36,766 bases of DNA, taken from an uncultured Acidobacteriaceae bacterium. Lineage in GTDB: Bacteria > Acidobacteriota > Terriglobia > Terriglobales > Acidobacteriaceae. Position 1 is the stretch's first letter. Each line of letters opens with the position of its first letter. Shown here piece after piece: positions 1 through 7,236 of this stretch. A program made the position numbers and the translations under genes. The notes beneath the pieces are model-generated. The model made no database searches and was not told the DNA's origin. It saw only the letters and a program-made list of their open reading frames with translations. The stretch spans positions 1 to 36,766 of the forward strand of contig CAIVDV010000070.1 of assembly GCA_903904755.1 (NCBI GenBank), given 5' to 3'.

Positions 1-1
1 G

Positions 2-140
2 TGCTTACCGGCCGGAATCGGCCTCACTGAAAGCTTGAACCCCGCACACCCACGGGTCTCAACTCAAACGGCGACGATCATCGCATCAAGTCCCGATGCC
101 GGAACTTCTGGAATTCAGCTACTTGCACCACGGGCTGCTA
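2..140 (+). repeat. 139-bp terminal inverted repeat, left copy
   Basis: This stretch is the exact reverse complement of positions 36628-36766, with no mismatch over 139 bases. Identity stops at 140/141 (36628/36627), and the last repeat base is the A of the ATG chosen for the next gene. The outer edge lies at the window boundary, so the full repeat may be longer. I recognise no transposase or known insertion-sequence end in it. It could be the edge of a mobile element, a shared upstream module, or a sequence at which an assembly contig broke. Confidence 0.95.
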
Positions 141-607
141 TGCTGCGTTTTGCTGGTTTTGTGAGTTTGACGATTGCGCTTTGTGTTGTGACGGGATGCC
201 GCGGGCTGGACAGCCGGGACATCCTGATGGAGAGCGTGACGAATGTAAGCCACACGCGGCGGGCTTCGGTCATCGTGCGCCAGTTTGTGATTGACGGGCG
301 GGTCGATGACAATCCGCCGGTGACGTATGTGCTGCTGAGCGATGACCACGGGGAGCCGCGTTATCCGGCGGGAGTGGATTTTCCCGAGGATGAAGTGGTG
401 ATGAAGCCGGTGCATTGCGGTCGGCTGAGCCTGGAGTGGAACGGGGACGACAACCTGATGATTGTGTGCGAGCGCTGCGGACTTTCGATGTCGGCAATTG
501 GGCACCACGCGATGCAGATGGGGATTACGAAGATTGAGTATGTGGGATTCCCGGAGGCTTCGTCGTGGGAGACGCCTCCGCCGGCGAGTCCGGGGCGGAT
601 ACGGTAG
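140..607 (+). CDS. Putative small lipoprotein of unknown function
   Basis: The product is about 155 residues when started at the ATG at 140. That start puts a short hydrophobic signal sequence directly before a lipobox ending V-T-G-C (Cys20), so the protein is probably lipidated and anchored in a membrane. The mature part has three cysteines, one in VHCGRL and a C-x2-C pair in VCERCGL, which might bind a metal or form a disulfide. An in-frame ATG exists at 35, but it would add residues encoded by the terminal repeat and bury the signal peptide, so I reject it. There is no clear Shine-Dalgarno sequence. The repeat ends at the start codon, so the native 5' end could be elsewhere. I do not recognise the family. 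Confidence 0.6.
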   Translation: MLRFAGFVSLTIALCVVTGCRGLDSRDILMESVTNVSHTRRASVIVRQFVIDGRVDDNPPVTYVLLSDDHGEPRYPAGVDFPEDEVVMKPVHCGRLSLEWNGDDNLMIVCERCGLSMSAIGHHAMQMGITKIEYVGFPEASSWETPPPASPGRIR

Positions 608-630
608 GGCAGGGACGCAGGGACTGGGAG
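607..630. repeat. Degenerate GGGAC-type intergenic repeat
   Basis: Immediately after the lipoprotein stop codon the sequence runs through two copies of a CAGGGAC-like heptamer (cagggacgcagggac). Related runs follow the stop codons at 10855 and 19092 and occur at 32311-32358. The function is unknown. Confidence 0.5.
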
Positions 631-665
631 CCGGGGATGCTGGGGGTGGCTGATGCTGCCCCTTT

Positions 666-1496
666 TTACTTTGGTTGGGATTCGAGGAGCTGGATGGCTT
701 GGCGGTAGTCCATGGGGGGCAGGGGGGAGTAGTTGCTGATCTCCAGGGTGGTGTCAAGCTTGATGGATTTGAAGAGGATGCGGGCATTCATGACGAGGAC
801 CATGCGGGTGGTGCGCCACTGGTGGTTGCCGACATCGGCCTGGTCGAGGAGGAGGGTTCCGCCCTGTTCCAGCTTGCCGAGCAGGCCGCCCATGTAATCG
901 ACGTCGTGGAGGCGGTGGCCTTCGAGATGGGTGACGCGCTGCTCGGCGACGTCAATCCACAGCTCACCGGCCATGGCTTTGAGGGCCTGGGATTCGATGT
1001 CGGGCGGGTCAAACGACGGGTTGGGCTGAAAGCTGAGCCGGTAGCTGGGGCCGTGGGGGGTATCCACGGTGCCGGCGTAGGAGTAGAGGAAGGCGTCGGG
1101 CAGGGCGCGGAGGATTTTGCGGGCGTGTTCGGAGTCGTCCTGCTCGCGCTGCTGGCGGTGGCGCTGGAGGCTGGGGTCGTCGAGGAGGCTCTGGAGGCGG
1201 GTGTGTTCGGCGGCTTCGTCTTGGGGGGAGAGGGGGGCGTTGTTGCGCTGGATGAGGCGGGCAACGTCGCCGTCACGTGTTTCTGCGATGAGCTTGGTGG
1301 TGGAGAGGCGCGGGCTGGTTTTGCGCAGGGTGTAGTGGAAGGGGTGGGATGCGTCCTGGGTGGCGGCAATCTCTGTACGGAGGACGCGCTGGACGAGTTC
1401 CTGGGTTTGGGCCGGGGTGAGTGGTGCCTGGGGCAACGGGCGGGCCAGGAGCGAGGCGGGCAGGAGCAGGGCGGAGACGAGGAGCGAGAGGGCCAA
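666..1496 (-). CDS. Secreted protein of unknown function, possibly LolA-like fold
   Basis: This encodes a 276-residue protein that begins with a hydrophobic signal peptide (ALSLLVSALLLPASLLA) and is therefore probably exported. The only plausible start in the open frame is TTG at 1496; there is no good Shine-Dalgarno sequence, so the start is uncertain. The central part contains a segment resembling 'GELWIDVAEQRVTHLEG', a pattern seen in LolA/LolB-type beta-sandwich proteins in which a strand reports a residue's effect on a lipid-binding pocket. That similarity is weak and is my inference. It is transcribed divergently from the bactofilin gene. The function is not known. Confidence 0.65.
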   Translation of the reverse strand: MALSLLVSALLLPASLLARPLPQAPLTPAQTQELVQRVLRTEIAATQDASHPFHYTLRKTSPRLSTTKLIAETRDGDVARLIQRNNAPLSPQDEAAEHTRLQSLLDDPSLQRHRQQREQDDSEHARKILRALPDAFLYSYAGTVDTPHGPSYRLSFQPNPSFDPPDIESQALKAMAGELWIDVAEQRVTHLEGHRLHDVDYMGGLLGKLEQGGTLLLDQADVGNHQWRTTRMVLVMNARILFKSIKLDTTLEISNYSPLPPMDYRQAIQLLESQPK

Positions 1497-1654
1497 CTGA
1501 GCGTGCCGGGCGGGAGGTCGAATTGTGCCGGTGGCGAAAAGGATGGCGGGAGGCTCCTGGCAGGCGGCCCCGGGATACTGGGCTTATGGAGAGTTTAGAC
1601 GCGGGCAGGAGCGAGTAGTTGCAAATGTTGATGCTGCTGGGAAAAAGGCACTAT

Positions 1655-1705
1655 GTACCCGTATGGGTACTGGTTTTTGCGCGCCGGGGGTGGTGTTGTT
1701 ATAGT
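1655..1705 (+). promoter_or_regulatory. Palindrome and -10-like box upstream of the bactofilin gene
   Basis: GTACCC (1655-1660), a GTAT spacer and GGGTAC (1665-1670) form a perfect 6-bp inverted repeat. A TATAGT box follows at 1700-1705, about 45 bp before the bactofilin ATG. The expected -35 region (about 1675-1680) begins just after the palindrome, a position suited to an operator. No regulator gene is adjacent, and the -35 hexamer itself is poor. Confidence 0.35.
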
Positions 1706-1749
1706 GCGGGCAGGGTCCCGGCAGTGGACCCGTCCCAGGGGACGAGAGA

Positions 1750-2124
1750 ATGGCTGTTGAAAATACACCGGCACGCATTGGCAAGACGGTTGTGATTCGA
1801 GGAGAAGTACGGGGCAGCGAAGACCTGTATGTCGACGGCCGGGTGGAAGGTACCATCAGCCTGTCGGAGAGCCGTTTGACGATTGGGCCGAATGCGGTAT
1901 TGGCGGCGGATTTGAGCGCGCGGGATGTTCTGGTGCTGGGCACGGTGGAAGGGAACATTACGGCGACTGGTCGGCTGGAACTGCGCGCAGGATGCCAGGT
2001 GAGCGGAGATGTGCGCGCGATGCGGCTGGCGATTGAAGACAACGCGGTCTTTCGCGGGAAAGTGGATCTGTCGCAGGCACCGGCCAAGCCGGGCGAGGCA
2101 GCACCAATTGCGACGGCGGATTAA
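1750..2124 (+). CDS. Bactofilin (polymer-forming cytoskeletal protein)
   Basis: The 124-residue product has the bactofilin beta-helix pattern: successive short turns such as 'VRGSEDLYVDGRVEGTI', 'LTIGPNAVLAADLSARDVLVLGTVEGNI' split over several rungs, and a final rung around 'GDVRAMRLAIEDNAVFRG'. Bactofilins self-assemble without nucleotides into filaments that scaffold cell-wall enzymes or position cell machinery, usually at the inner membrane. The short N-terminal tail and the Pro/Ala-rich C-terminal tail flanking a core of about 100 residues are usual for the family. A GGGGACGAG ribosome-binding region precedes the ATG. The methyltransferase gene starts 36 bp downstream on the same strand, suggesting co-transcription. 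Confidence 0.9.
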   Translation: MAVENTPARIGKTVVIRGEVRGSEDLYVDGRVEGTISLSESRLTIGPNAVLAADLSARDVLVLGTVEGNITATGRLELRAGCQVSGDVRAMRLAIEDNAVFRGKVDLSQAPAKPGEAAPIATAD

Positions 2125-2160
2125 CCCAGGCACCAACCGGCACGGGACATTGGAGGCAGG

Positions 2161-2814
2161 ATGCTGGGCAGATTGTTTGGCCGTCAGCCGGCGAGGGAGA
2201 GTTCGTCCTCACGGCAGGCACTGAGCGGGCCCAAGTTTACGCGGCACTCGGGTGCGTGGGCACTGCTGCGCCAGCGGCTGCTGGGGGAGCAGGGGCTGCG
2301 GGTGCTGGATGTGGGGGCGACCTCAGCGGCGAATATCAACCTGCTGACCCGCATGGGGCACAGTGTGTATATGGCTGATCTGATTCACGATGCGTACAGC
2401 GAAGACTGGACGCGGGGCGAGGATGAGGACGGCAAGAAGATTTGGGATGTGGATGGGTTCCGGAGCGGGAATCTGGATTTTTCAGGCCGGCAGTTTGATA
2501 TGGTGCTGCTGTGGACGACGCTGGATTACCTGCCGGAGGCCTTTGTTGCGCCGGTGGTGGAGGCGCTGGGCGAGGCAATGGCACCGGGCGGACAACTTCT
2601 GGGAGTCTTCAACATGAAGATGCAACCGGAGCAGTCGCCGCACTACCGGTTTCACCTGACCGAGACGGATGAGGTGGAACTGCAACTGGCACAGCCGGTG
2701 ATGTTGCAGCGCGCCTTGACCAACAGGCGGATAGAGCAGTTGTTTCACCGGTGGTATGGGCTGAAGCAGTTCCTGGCCAAGGATGGAGTTTCAGAGGCGC
2801 TGATGACGCGGTAG
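2161..2814 (+). CDS. Class I SAM-dependent methyltransferase-like protein
   Basis: The 217-residue product has a Rossmann-type methyltransferase layout. A motif-I-like 'VLDVGATSAANINLL' lies near residues 47-61, 'VYMADLI' supplies the acidic end of strand 2, and 'FDMVLLWTTLDYLPE' resembles the motif-IV region, followed by 'MAPGGQLLGVFN'. The glycine-rich loop departs from the usual GxGxG, so cofactor binding is inferred rather than proven. A GGAGG ribosome-binding site sits just before the ATG. It lies directly after the bactofilin gene and may act with it, perhaps on an envelope or polar structure. The substrate is unknown. Confidence 0.7.
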   Translation: MLGRLFGRQPARESSSSRQALSGPKFTRHSGAWALLRQRLLGEQGLRVLDVGATSAANINLLTRMGHSVYMADLIHDAYSEDWTRGEDEDGKKIWDVDGFRSGNLDFSGRQFDMVLLWTTLDYLPEAFVAPVVEALGEAMAPGGQLLGVFNMKMQPEQSPHYRFHLTETDEVELQLAQPVMLQRALTNRRIEQLFHRWYGLKQFLAKDGVSEALMTR

Positions 2815-2914
2815 GGGCGCCGGGATTTGGTTATCCCACCCATGGCGCAGAGTGGGTGGCGATGGATGGGGCAGACGGCAAAGAAAACATTGAGAAGAGA
2901 CAGGGGAGGGTGCG

Positions 2915-3616
2915 ATGAGTTTGCTGAAGGGGACGAAGGTTACATGGCTGGGACATGCGACGGTGCTGGTGGAAACTGCGAAGGGGACGCGGATACTGAT
3001 TGATCCGTTCCTGGAGCATAACCCCAAGTTTCCGAAGAGTTTTGAGCTGCCGAAGATTGACTTTGTGCTGCTGACGCACGGGCATATTGACCACACGGCC
3101 GATGCGGCGCCGGTGGCGAAGAAGCATGGCGCGACGGTGGTGGCGATTTACGAACTGGCGTTGTATATGGCGGCGCAGGGCGTGGAGAAGACGCTGGGGA
3201 TGAACATTGGCGGCACAGTGCGGATTGCCGATGTTGCGGTGACGATGACGCAGGCCTTCCACTCGTCGAGCTTGCAGGTTGGAGATACGTTTGTGTATCT
3301 GGGCGAGCCGGCTGGCTATGTGCTGACGATTGATGACGGGCCGGTGCTGTATCACGCAGGAGATACAGCGGTGTTTGGAGATATGGCGCTGATTCGCGAG
3401 CTGTACGCCCCAGAGGTGGTGATGCTGCCGATTGGTGGGGGGTATACGATGGCTCCGAAGGAGGCTGCGGTGGCGGTGCGGCTGTTGACGCCAAAGAAGA
3501 TACTGCCGCTGCACTGGGGCACAATGCCGCAACTGGCAGGAAGGCCGGAGCAACTGGCGGCCCTGATTGACGCGCCGGAGCGGGTGGTGATTGTGGAGCC
3601 GGGGGAGGCGATGTAA
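2915..3616 (+). CDS. UPF0173 family metal-dependent hydrolase (metallo-beta-lactamase fold)
   Basis: The 233-residue protein carries the signature motif THGHIDH near residues 54-60, which supplies metal ligands of the metallo-beta-lactamase fold. It also has an N-terminal 'WLGHATVLVE', 'LYHAGDTAVFGD' and a C-terminal 'LPLHWGTMP' histidine. This order and the length match the UPF0173 (YtkL/UlaG-like) group of cytoplasmic hydrolases. A GGGGAGGG ribosome-binding region precedes the ATG. The substrate of the family is mostly unknown. It follows the methyltransferase gene after 100 bp and may be separately transcribed. Confidence 0.88.
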   Translation: MSLLKGTKVTWLGHATVLVETAKGTRILIDPFLEHNPKFPKSFELPKIDFVLLTHGHIDHTADAAPVAKKHGATVVAIYELALYMAAQGVEKTLGMNIGGTVRIADVAVTMTQAFHSSSLQVGDTFVYLGEPAGYVLTIDDGPVLYHAGDTAVFGDMALIRELYAPEVVMLPIGGGYTMAPKEAAVAVRLLTPKKILPLHWGTMPQLAGRPEQLAALIDAPERVVIVEPGEAM

Positions 3617-3695
3617 GTGGCGGAGTTTTGTAGATCGGGGACGGGAGTTTGTCTGAATTCCGGACTTGAGATGAGTTTGTGAGCGGGCAAAAAGA

Positions 3696-3726
3696 GGCGG
3701 AGCTGGGGAAATTCCCCGGCTCCGCC
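3696..3726 (-). terminator. Rho-independent terminator
   Basis: GGCGGAGC-T-GGGGAA (3696-3710) pairs with TTCCCC-G-GCTCCGCC (3712-3726), a 15-bp stem with one wobble. On the minus strand it is followed by TCTTTTT, so it most likely ends the small gene at 3745-3984. It may also stop plus-strand readthrough from the hydrolase. Confidence 0.8.
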
Positions 3727-3744
3727 ATTTGCTTCAGGAGGTTG

Positions 3745-3984
3745 CTACCTGGCAGCGCTCTTCTGGCGTTCCCAGCGGCGACGGACCGCTTCGGCGATGC
3801 GCTTGCGGCCTTCGGGAGTGAGGTTGCGGGTCTTCCTGGCCTTGGGATCTGCGGATTTATTGGACTTTTCAATGGCGCGGGGTTTGCGCACCGGGGCAGA
3901 TGACTGGCTGGCGAGCAGTGCGCGGGCTTCCTGAAGGCGGGCGATTTCCGTGTCAATTGCGATGATGATTTGGGAAAGCTGCAT
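3745..3984 (-). CDS. Small basic protein with C-terminal SPEGR/RRRWERQK-type motif
   Basis: The 79-residue protein has an N-terminal amphipathic helix (QLSQIIIAIDTEIARLQEAR), a lysine- and alanine-rich linker, and a C-terminal 'LTPEGRKRIAEAVRRRWERQK' helix rich in Arg. A perfect AGGAGG lies five bases before the ATG, and a strong terminator lies just after the gene, so it is a real single-gene unit. Comparable basic tails occur in small uncharacterised acidobacterial proteins and may bind nucleic acid, but that is inference. The function is unknown. Confidence 0.8.
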   Translation of the reverse strand: MQLSQIIIAIDTEIARLQEARALLASQSSAPVRKPRAIEKSNKSADPKARKTRNLTPEGRKRIAEAVRRRWERQKSAAR

Positions 3985-4220
3985 GTATCCTCCTGAGATT
4001 GCCGGTCGTCATCTGCGGATGGGGCGTGGCAGTGGACAGGACTTACCGGTTACATAGCAAGTCAGTTGCCAATTGTGGATTGGCGGGGCGGTGGGGGAGA
4101 TTGGGAGTCAGGAAGGGAGTTAGGCCGCGAGATTGCAGGGGGGAGTGAGCAGGCCGCGGGAGTTTGTTTTGGGAAGGAGTTCTGAAGGTGAGTGGGCTGA
4201 AAGGGATGGCAGCAAGAAAA

Positions 4221-4247
4221 GCGGAAGCTCAAGGATAGAGCTTCCGC
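4221..4247 (-). terminator. Rho-independent terminator after the APC permease
   Basis: GCGGAAGCTC (4221-4230) and GAGCTTCCGC (4238-4247) form a perfect 10-bp stem with a 7-base loop. On the minus strand the hairpin begins 24 bases after the permease stop and is followed by TTTTCTTG. The plus-strand side is also T-rich, so it could work in both directions. Confidence 0.75.
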
Positions 4248-4270
4248 GTTCTTGTTTTTGTTGTGGAGAA

Positions 4271-6631
4271 TCAGGGGCGGGTGCTGTCTCCAAGTGCCGA
4301 CGCCGGTGTGGCCGGGGAGGGAAGCACGCCAGCCTTTCCGGAGTCGGGGGCATTGAGATTGTTGGATTTGTAGTTTTTCAGGTCCTGGACGATCTCCTGC
4401 TTGTCGCGGGCATATTGGCTGGCGAGGCGGGTGAGCGCGTAGGTAATGATGTCGGAGTGGTGCAGATCCTGGATGGATGGATCGCGGCGAAGGTTGAGCC
4501 AGAGGCGATGGACGAGGTGGACATCGTCCGGCTGCAGGTTGGGCGAGTGAGGGCCGAGGTGATAGACGCGGGAGTTGCCGTCTGCACTGACCACGTAGAA
4601 GGTGATCTGTCGCTTGGGTTCGGGGACCTGTTCCCATGCCTGGCCGATGTGGAAGGCCTGATCCTCGGGGGTCATTTTGGTGGAGAGGCCGCTGACGACG
4701 GAATCGACTTCAAGTGCCATGGCGGTGCGCATGAGGGCGGCAAAGATGTCGTTGGCGGGTACGACGAGCAGAGAGACCTTTTTGCCGAAGCTTTCGGCGA
4801 CGGAGATGGCTTTGGTAAAGACCATCTGCTCGTGTTCCGAGAAGGTCTGGTCTTCTGGAGTGAGGTACTCGGGGCCACCGGCAGCCATCATGCGGACGGT
4901 GAGAACGACGACGTCCTGCTCGTCTGTTGAGGTGCGGGAGAGAGCCCACTTGAGTGCGAAGGGGTTGGCCGCATCGCGCATGGTGACCATGACGCCGCCG
5001 GGGCGTATGGCTACGGTTTCGCGATTGATTTCGTCCTGATGATCGAGCTGGAAGTGCTCCTTCATCTGTCGAGCGTTGAGGGCGTGCTGCTTGGCGTTCC
5101 GCTTCTCGGAGATGGAGAAGATGATGAAGAAGACGCCGGCGAAGATGATGCCGCTGACGGTGGCGACCGACTTGGTGAAGAGGTTGACGATGGCGGTGGT
5201 GAGCAGGACCAGGAAGACGGAGGCGAGGCCTACAGGAAATTCGGTTTTGCCGATGCGGATGTTCGGCGGAACCTTCCAGCCGCGCTCTCCGTGGTATTTC
5301 CAGCGGAGCACGAGCATGGCGAGGGAGTTGAAGGTGAACGACCAGATAACGCCGAAGGCGTATGCCTCGCCGAGCATGATGACGTTGCCCCTGGTGATGA
5401 TGATGGTGAACATCTGCAGGGCAAAGACGAGGTTGATGATGCGGTGGCTGGTGCCGAAGCGGCGGTGGGGCTGGCGGAACCAATCGGTGAGGACGCCGTC
5501 TTCAGCAACGCGCTGGAGGACGCCGGTGGAGCCGATCATGGAGGTGTTGATGGCGCCGGAGAGGATGAGGAAGCCGACGATGACGACGAAGATTCGGAAG
5601 CCGATTTTAATCATCAGAGGCCCGGTCATGAACATTGCCAGGCCGGCGATGAGGTTGTCCTGATAGATGTGGGTTCGCTCGTACTCAGGGATGAGCATGG
5701 AGGCGAGCAGGGTGGCACCGCCCGTGAAGATGAGCGAGTAGATGGCGATGACGATGGCAGCGCGCTTGAGGTTCTTGAGCTTGGGGTGCTCGATTTCGCG
5801 GTTGACCTGGGCGAGGGATTCTTCGCCGGACATGGCGAGGACGGAGTGTCCGAAGGCCATGAGGATGCCGAAGAGGCCAAGGACGGGGACGAATTTGGTT
5901 CCCTTGAGGAAGCCGAGCGCGTCCTGGCTGAAGTGCATGTTGCTTGCGGTGGGCAGCGGGGGCAGGTGAGCGCCCTGAGCGAAGACGGAGTAGATGCCCC
6001 AGACGAGCAGGATGATGACCATGATGGTGGTAATCTGCATGACCTGCATGGCTTTTTCGCTGGACTCTTCGATGCCCTTGAGGTTCTCCCACCAGTAGTA
6101 GATGGTGACGGCGGCGGCAAAAACAGCGGAGGTTTGATTGATGGGGAAGTGGAAGAGCGGGATGTTTGCGTGTACATCGACCATTCTAGCCGGGAGCCAT
6201 CCGTGAGAGGCGGAGACATCGAGCAGCTCATTCATGAGTCCGACGATGTATTGGCCGGCAGAGACGCCTGAGATGGGGCCGGTGAGGATGTAGTCGAACA
6301 TGAGGGCGGAGACGGAGAGCTTGGCGAAGGTTCCGCCGAGAGCCTCCTTGACGACGCGGTAGACGCCGCCGCGGGTGAACATGGAGCAGCTTTCGACGTA
6401 TACGGCACGGACGGCGAAGGAGAAGAGCATGACGCCGAGGATGAACCAGGGAGCAGCCTTGCCGACAGCTTCTTCCGCGATGCCGCCGGCGTAGAAGGCC
6501 GAGGAGCCGAGGTCGCAGAGCACGATGGCTGCCGCCCGCCAGAAGGAGATGAAAGTGAGCATGACCGAGGAAGCAACGACCAACCGGACACGGTTGGACA
6601 TGGGTGCGTGCGTGGTGCGGGTAGATGCCAT
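4271..6631 (-). CDS. APC-superfamily permease with C-terminal USP-like cytoplasmic region
   Basis: The 786-residue protein starts with a membrane part of about 530 residues containing roughly a dozen hydrophobic segments. It has the amino acid/polyamine/organocation permease character ('CDLGSSAFYAGGIAEEA', 'FSFAVRAVYVESCSMFTRGGVYRVVKEALGG', 'MSGEESLAQVNREIEHPKLKN'). The last 230 residues are hydrophilic and contain a universal-stress-like stretch ('DVVVLTVRMMAAG', 'VSLLVVPANDIFAALMRTAMALEVDSVVSGLS') that may sense a ligand or regulate transport. It probably imports amino acids or a related cation-coupled substrate across the inner membrane. It is monocistronic, with its own terminator. The start ATG at 6631 has no clear Shine-Dalgarno sequence. 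The substrate cannot be read from the sequence. Confidence 0.85.
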   Translation of the reverse strand: MASTRTTHAPMSNRVRLVVASSVMLTFISFWRAAAIVLCDLGSSAFYAGGIAEEAVGKAAPWFILGVMLFSFAVRAVYVESCSMFTRGGVYRVVKEALGGTFAKLSVSALMFDYILTGPISGVSAGQYIVGLMNELLDVSASHGWLPARMVDVHANIPLFHFPINQTSAVFAAAVTIYYWWENLKGIEESSEKAMQVMQITTIMVIILLVWGIYSVFAQGAHLPPLPTASNMHFSQDALGFLKGTKFVPVLGLFGILMAFGHSVLAMSGEESLAQVNREIEHPKLKNLKRAAIVIAIYSLIFTGGATLLASMLIPEYERTHIYQDNLIAGLAMFMTGPLMIKIGFRIFVVIVGFLILSGAINTSMIGSTGVLQRVAEDGVLTDWFRQPHRRFGTSHRIINLVFALQMFTIIITRGNVIMLGEAYAFGVIWSFTFNSLAMLVLRWKYHGERGWKVPPNIRIGKTEFPVGLASVFLVLLTTAIVNLFTKSVATVSGIIFAGVFFIIFSISEKRNAKQHALNARQMKEHFQLDHQDEINRETVAIRPGGVMVTMRDAANPFALKWALSRTSTDEQDVVVLTVRMMAAGGPEYLTPEDQTFSEHEQMVFTKAISVAESFGKKVSLLVVPANDIFAALMRTAMALEVDSVVSGLSTKMTPEDQAFHIGQAWEQVPEPKRQITFYVVSADGNSRVYHLGPHSPNLQPDDVHLVHRLWLNLRRDPSIQDLHHSDIITYALTRLASQYARDKQEIVQDLKNYKSNNLNAPDSGKAGVLPSPATPASALGDSTRP

Positions 6632-6923
6632 AGGTAGTGGGCTAACTTTCGTGTTGAGAAGATTTTTGCCGGGGACAGGAGGGTGGCGCGAATTGGCGCG
6701 CGGTAAGACTGAGACGGCAAACGGAGGGGGTCCGGGAAGCGGTCAAAGCCGGGGGAAGGATTTTAGGGGAAAAAGCTGAAGGGCGGAGTTGGGAAGGGAA
6801 AAGCGGTGAAAACTTCAGCGGACCCGCGTTGTGCAGGGCAGAGGCGCGAGGGAGTCGCACACCAAGACTGAAGTTGCCGGAGTTCTGCATCGTTGAGTTA
6901 CCCGTTCGTGACGATTGAAGGGA

Positions 6924-7097
6924 TTAGTCCTTCTCGAAGAGTTCCTGCGCGTCCTCAATGAAGCTGATGACGACGACGACAGCGGAGCCGGCCATCCCGA
7001 CAAAAAACAGGACGTCAAGGACGTGCATGCCAAACAGACCAAGTGCCATAGCTGAGATTGTAGTGAGGAAAACGTAATAAATCCATGTGGATTCCAT
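6924..7097 (-). CDS. Small two-helix membrane protein of unknown function
   Basis: Starting at the ATG at 7097, the product is 57 residues. It has two hydrophobic helices ('WIYYVFLTTISAMALGLFG' and 'VLDVLFFVGMAGSAVVVVISF') and an acidic C-terminus (EDAQELFEKD). The pattern fits a small inner-membrane protein. The open frame continues upstream to a TTG at 7145, but that extension is Ser/Phe-rich and looks untranslated. No Shine-Dalgarno sequence precedes the ATG. It is divergent from the lnt gene. I do not recognise the family. Confidence 0.6.
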   Translation of the reverse strand: MESTWIYYVFLTTISAMALGLFGMHVLDVLFFVGMAGSAVVVVISFIEDAQELFEKD

Positions 7098-7221
7098 GTG
7101 GAATGCGAGATGTGAAAAAGAAAAGGAAAGCGATTTTCTGCGCAATTTGTAAGTGCTTTGCTTTCATGGCGATGAATTTTGGGTCAAGGGCGGGAACGGA
7201 CGCGGGAGTGGGGATGAATTT

Positions 7222-7230
7222 TGCTACACT
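7222..7230 (+). promoter_or_regulatory. Extended -10-like box next to the lnt start
   Basis: TGcTACACT at 7222-7230 matches an extended -10 element. Transcription would begin six or seven bases downstream, at the ATG at 7237, giving a nearly leaderless mRNA. The -35 region is not convincing. Confidence 0.3.
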
Positions 7231-7236
7231 CCGGAG

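Noticed and set aside
35-139. An N-terminal extension of the lipoprotein from the ATG at 35.
   Set aside because: It is encoded inside the terminal repeat and would place the signal peptide and lipobox internally.
5039-6271. A 410-residue acidic plus-strand open frame within the permease gene.
   Set aside because: Its Asp/Glu/Gly repeats are the complement of the hydrophobic codons of the permease, and it has no supporting motif.
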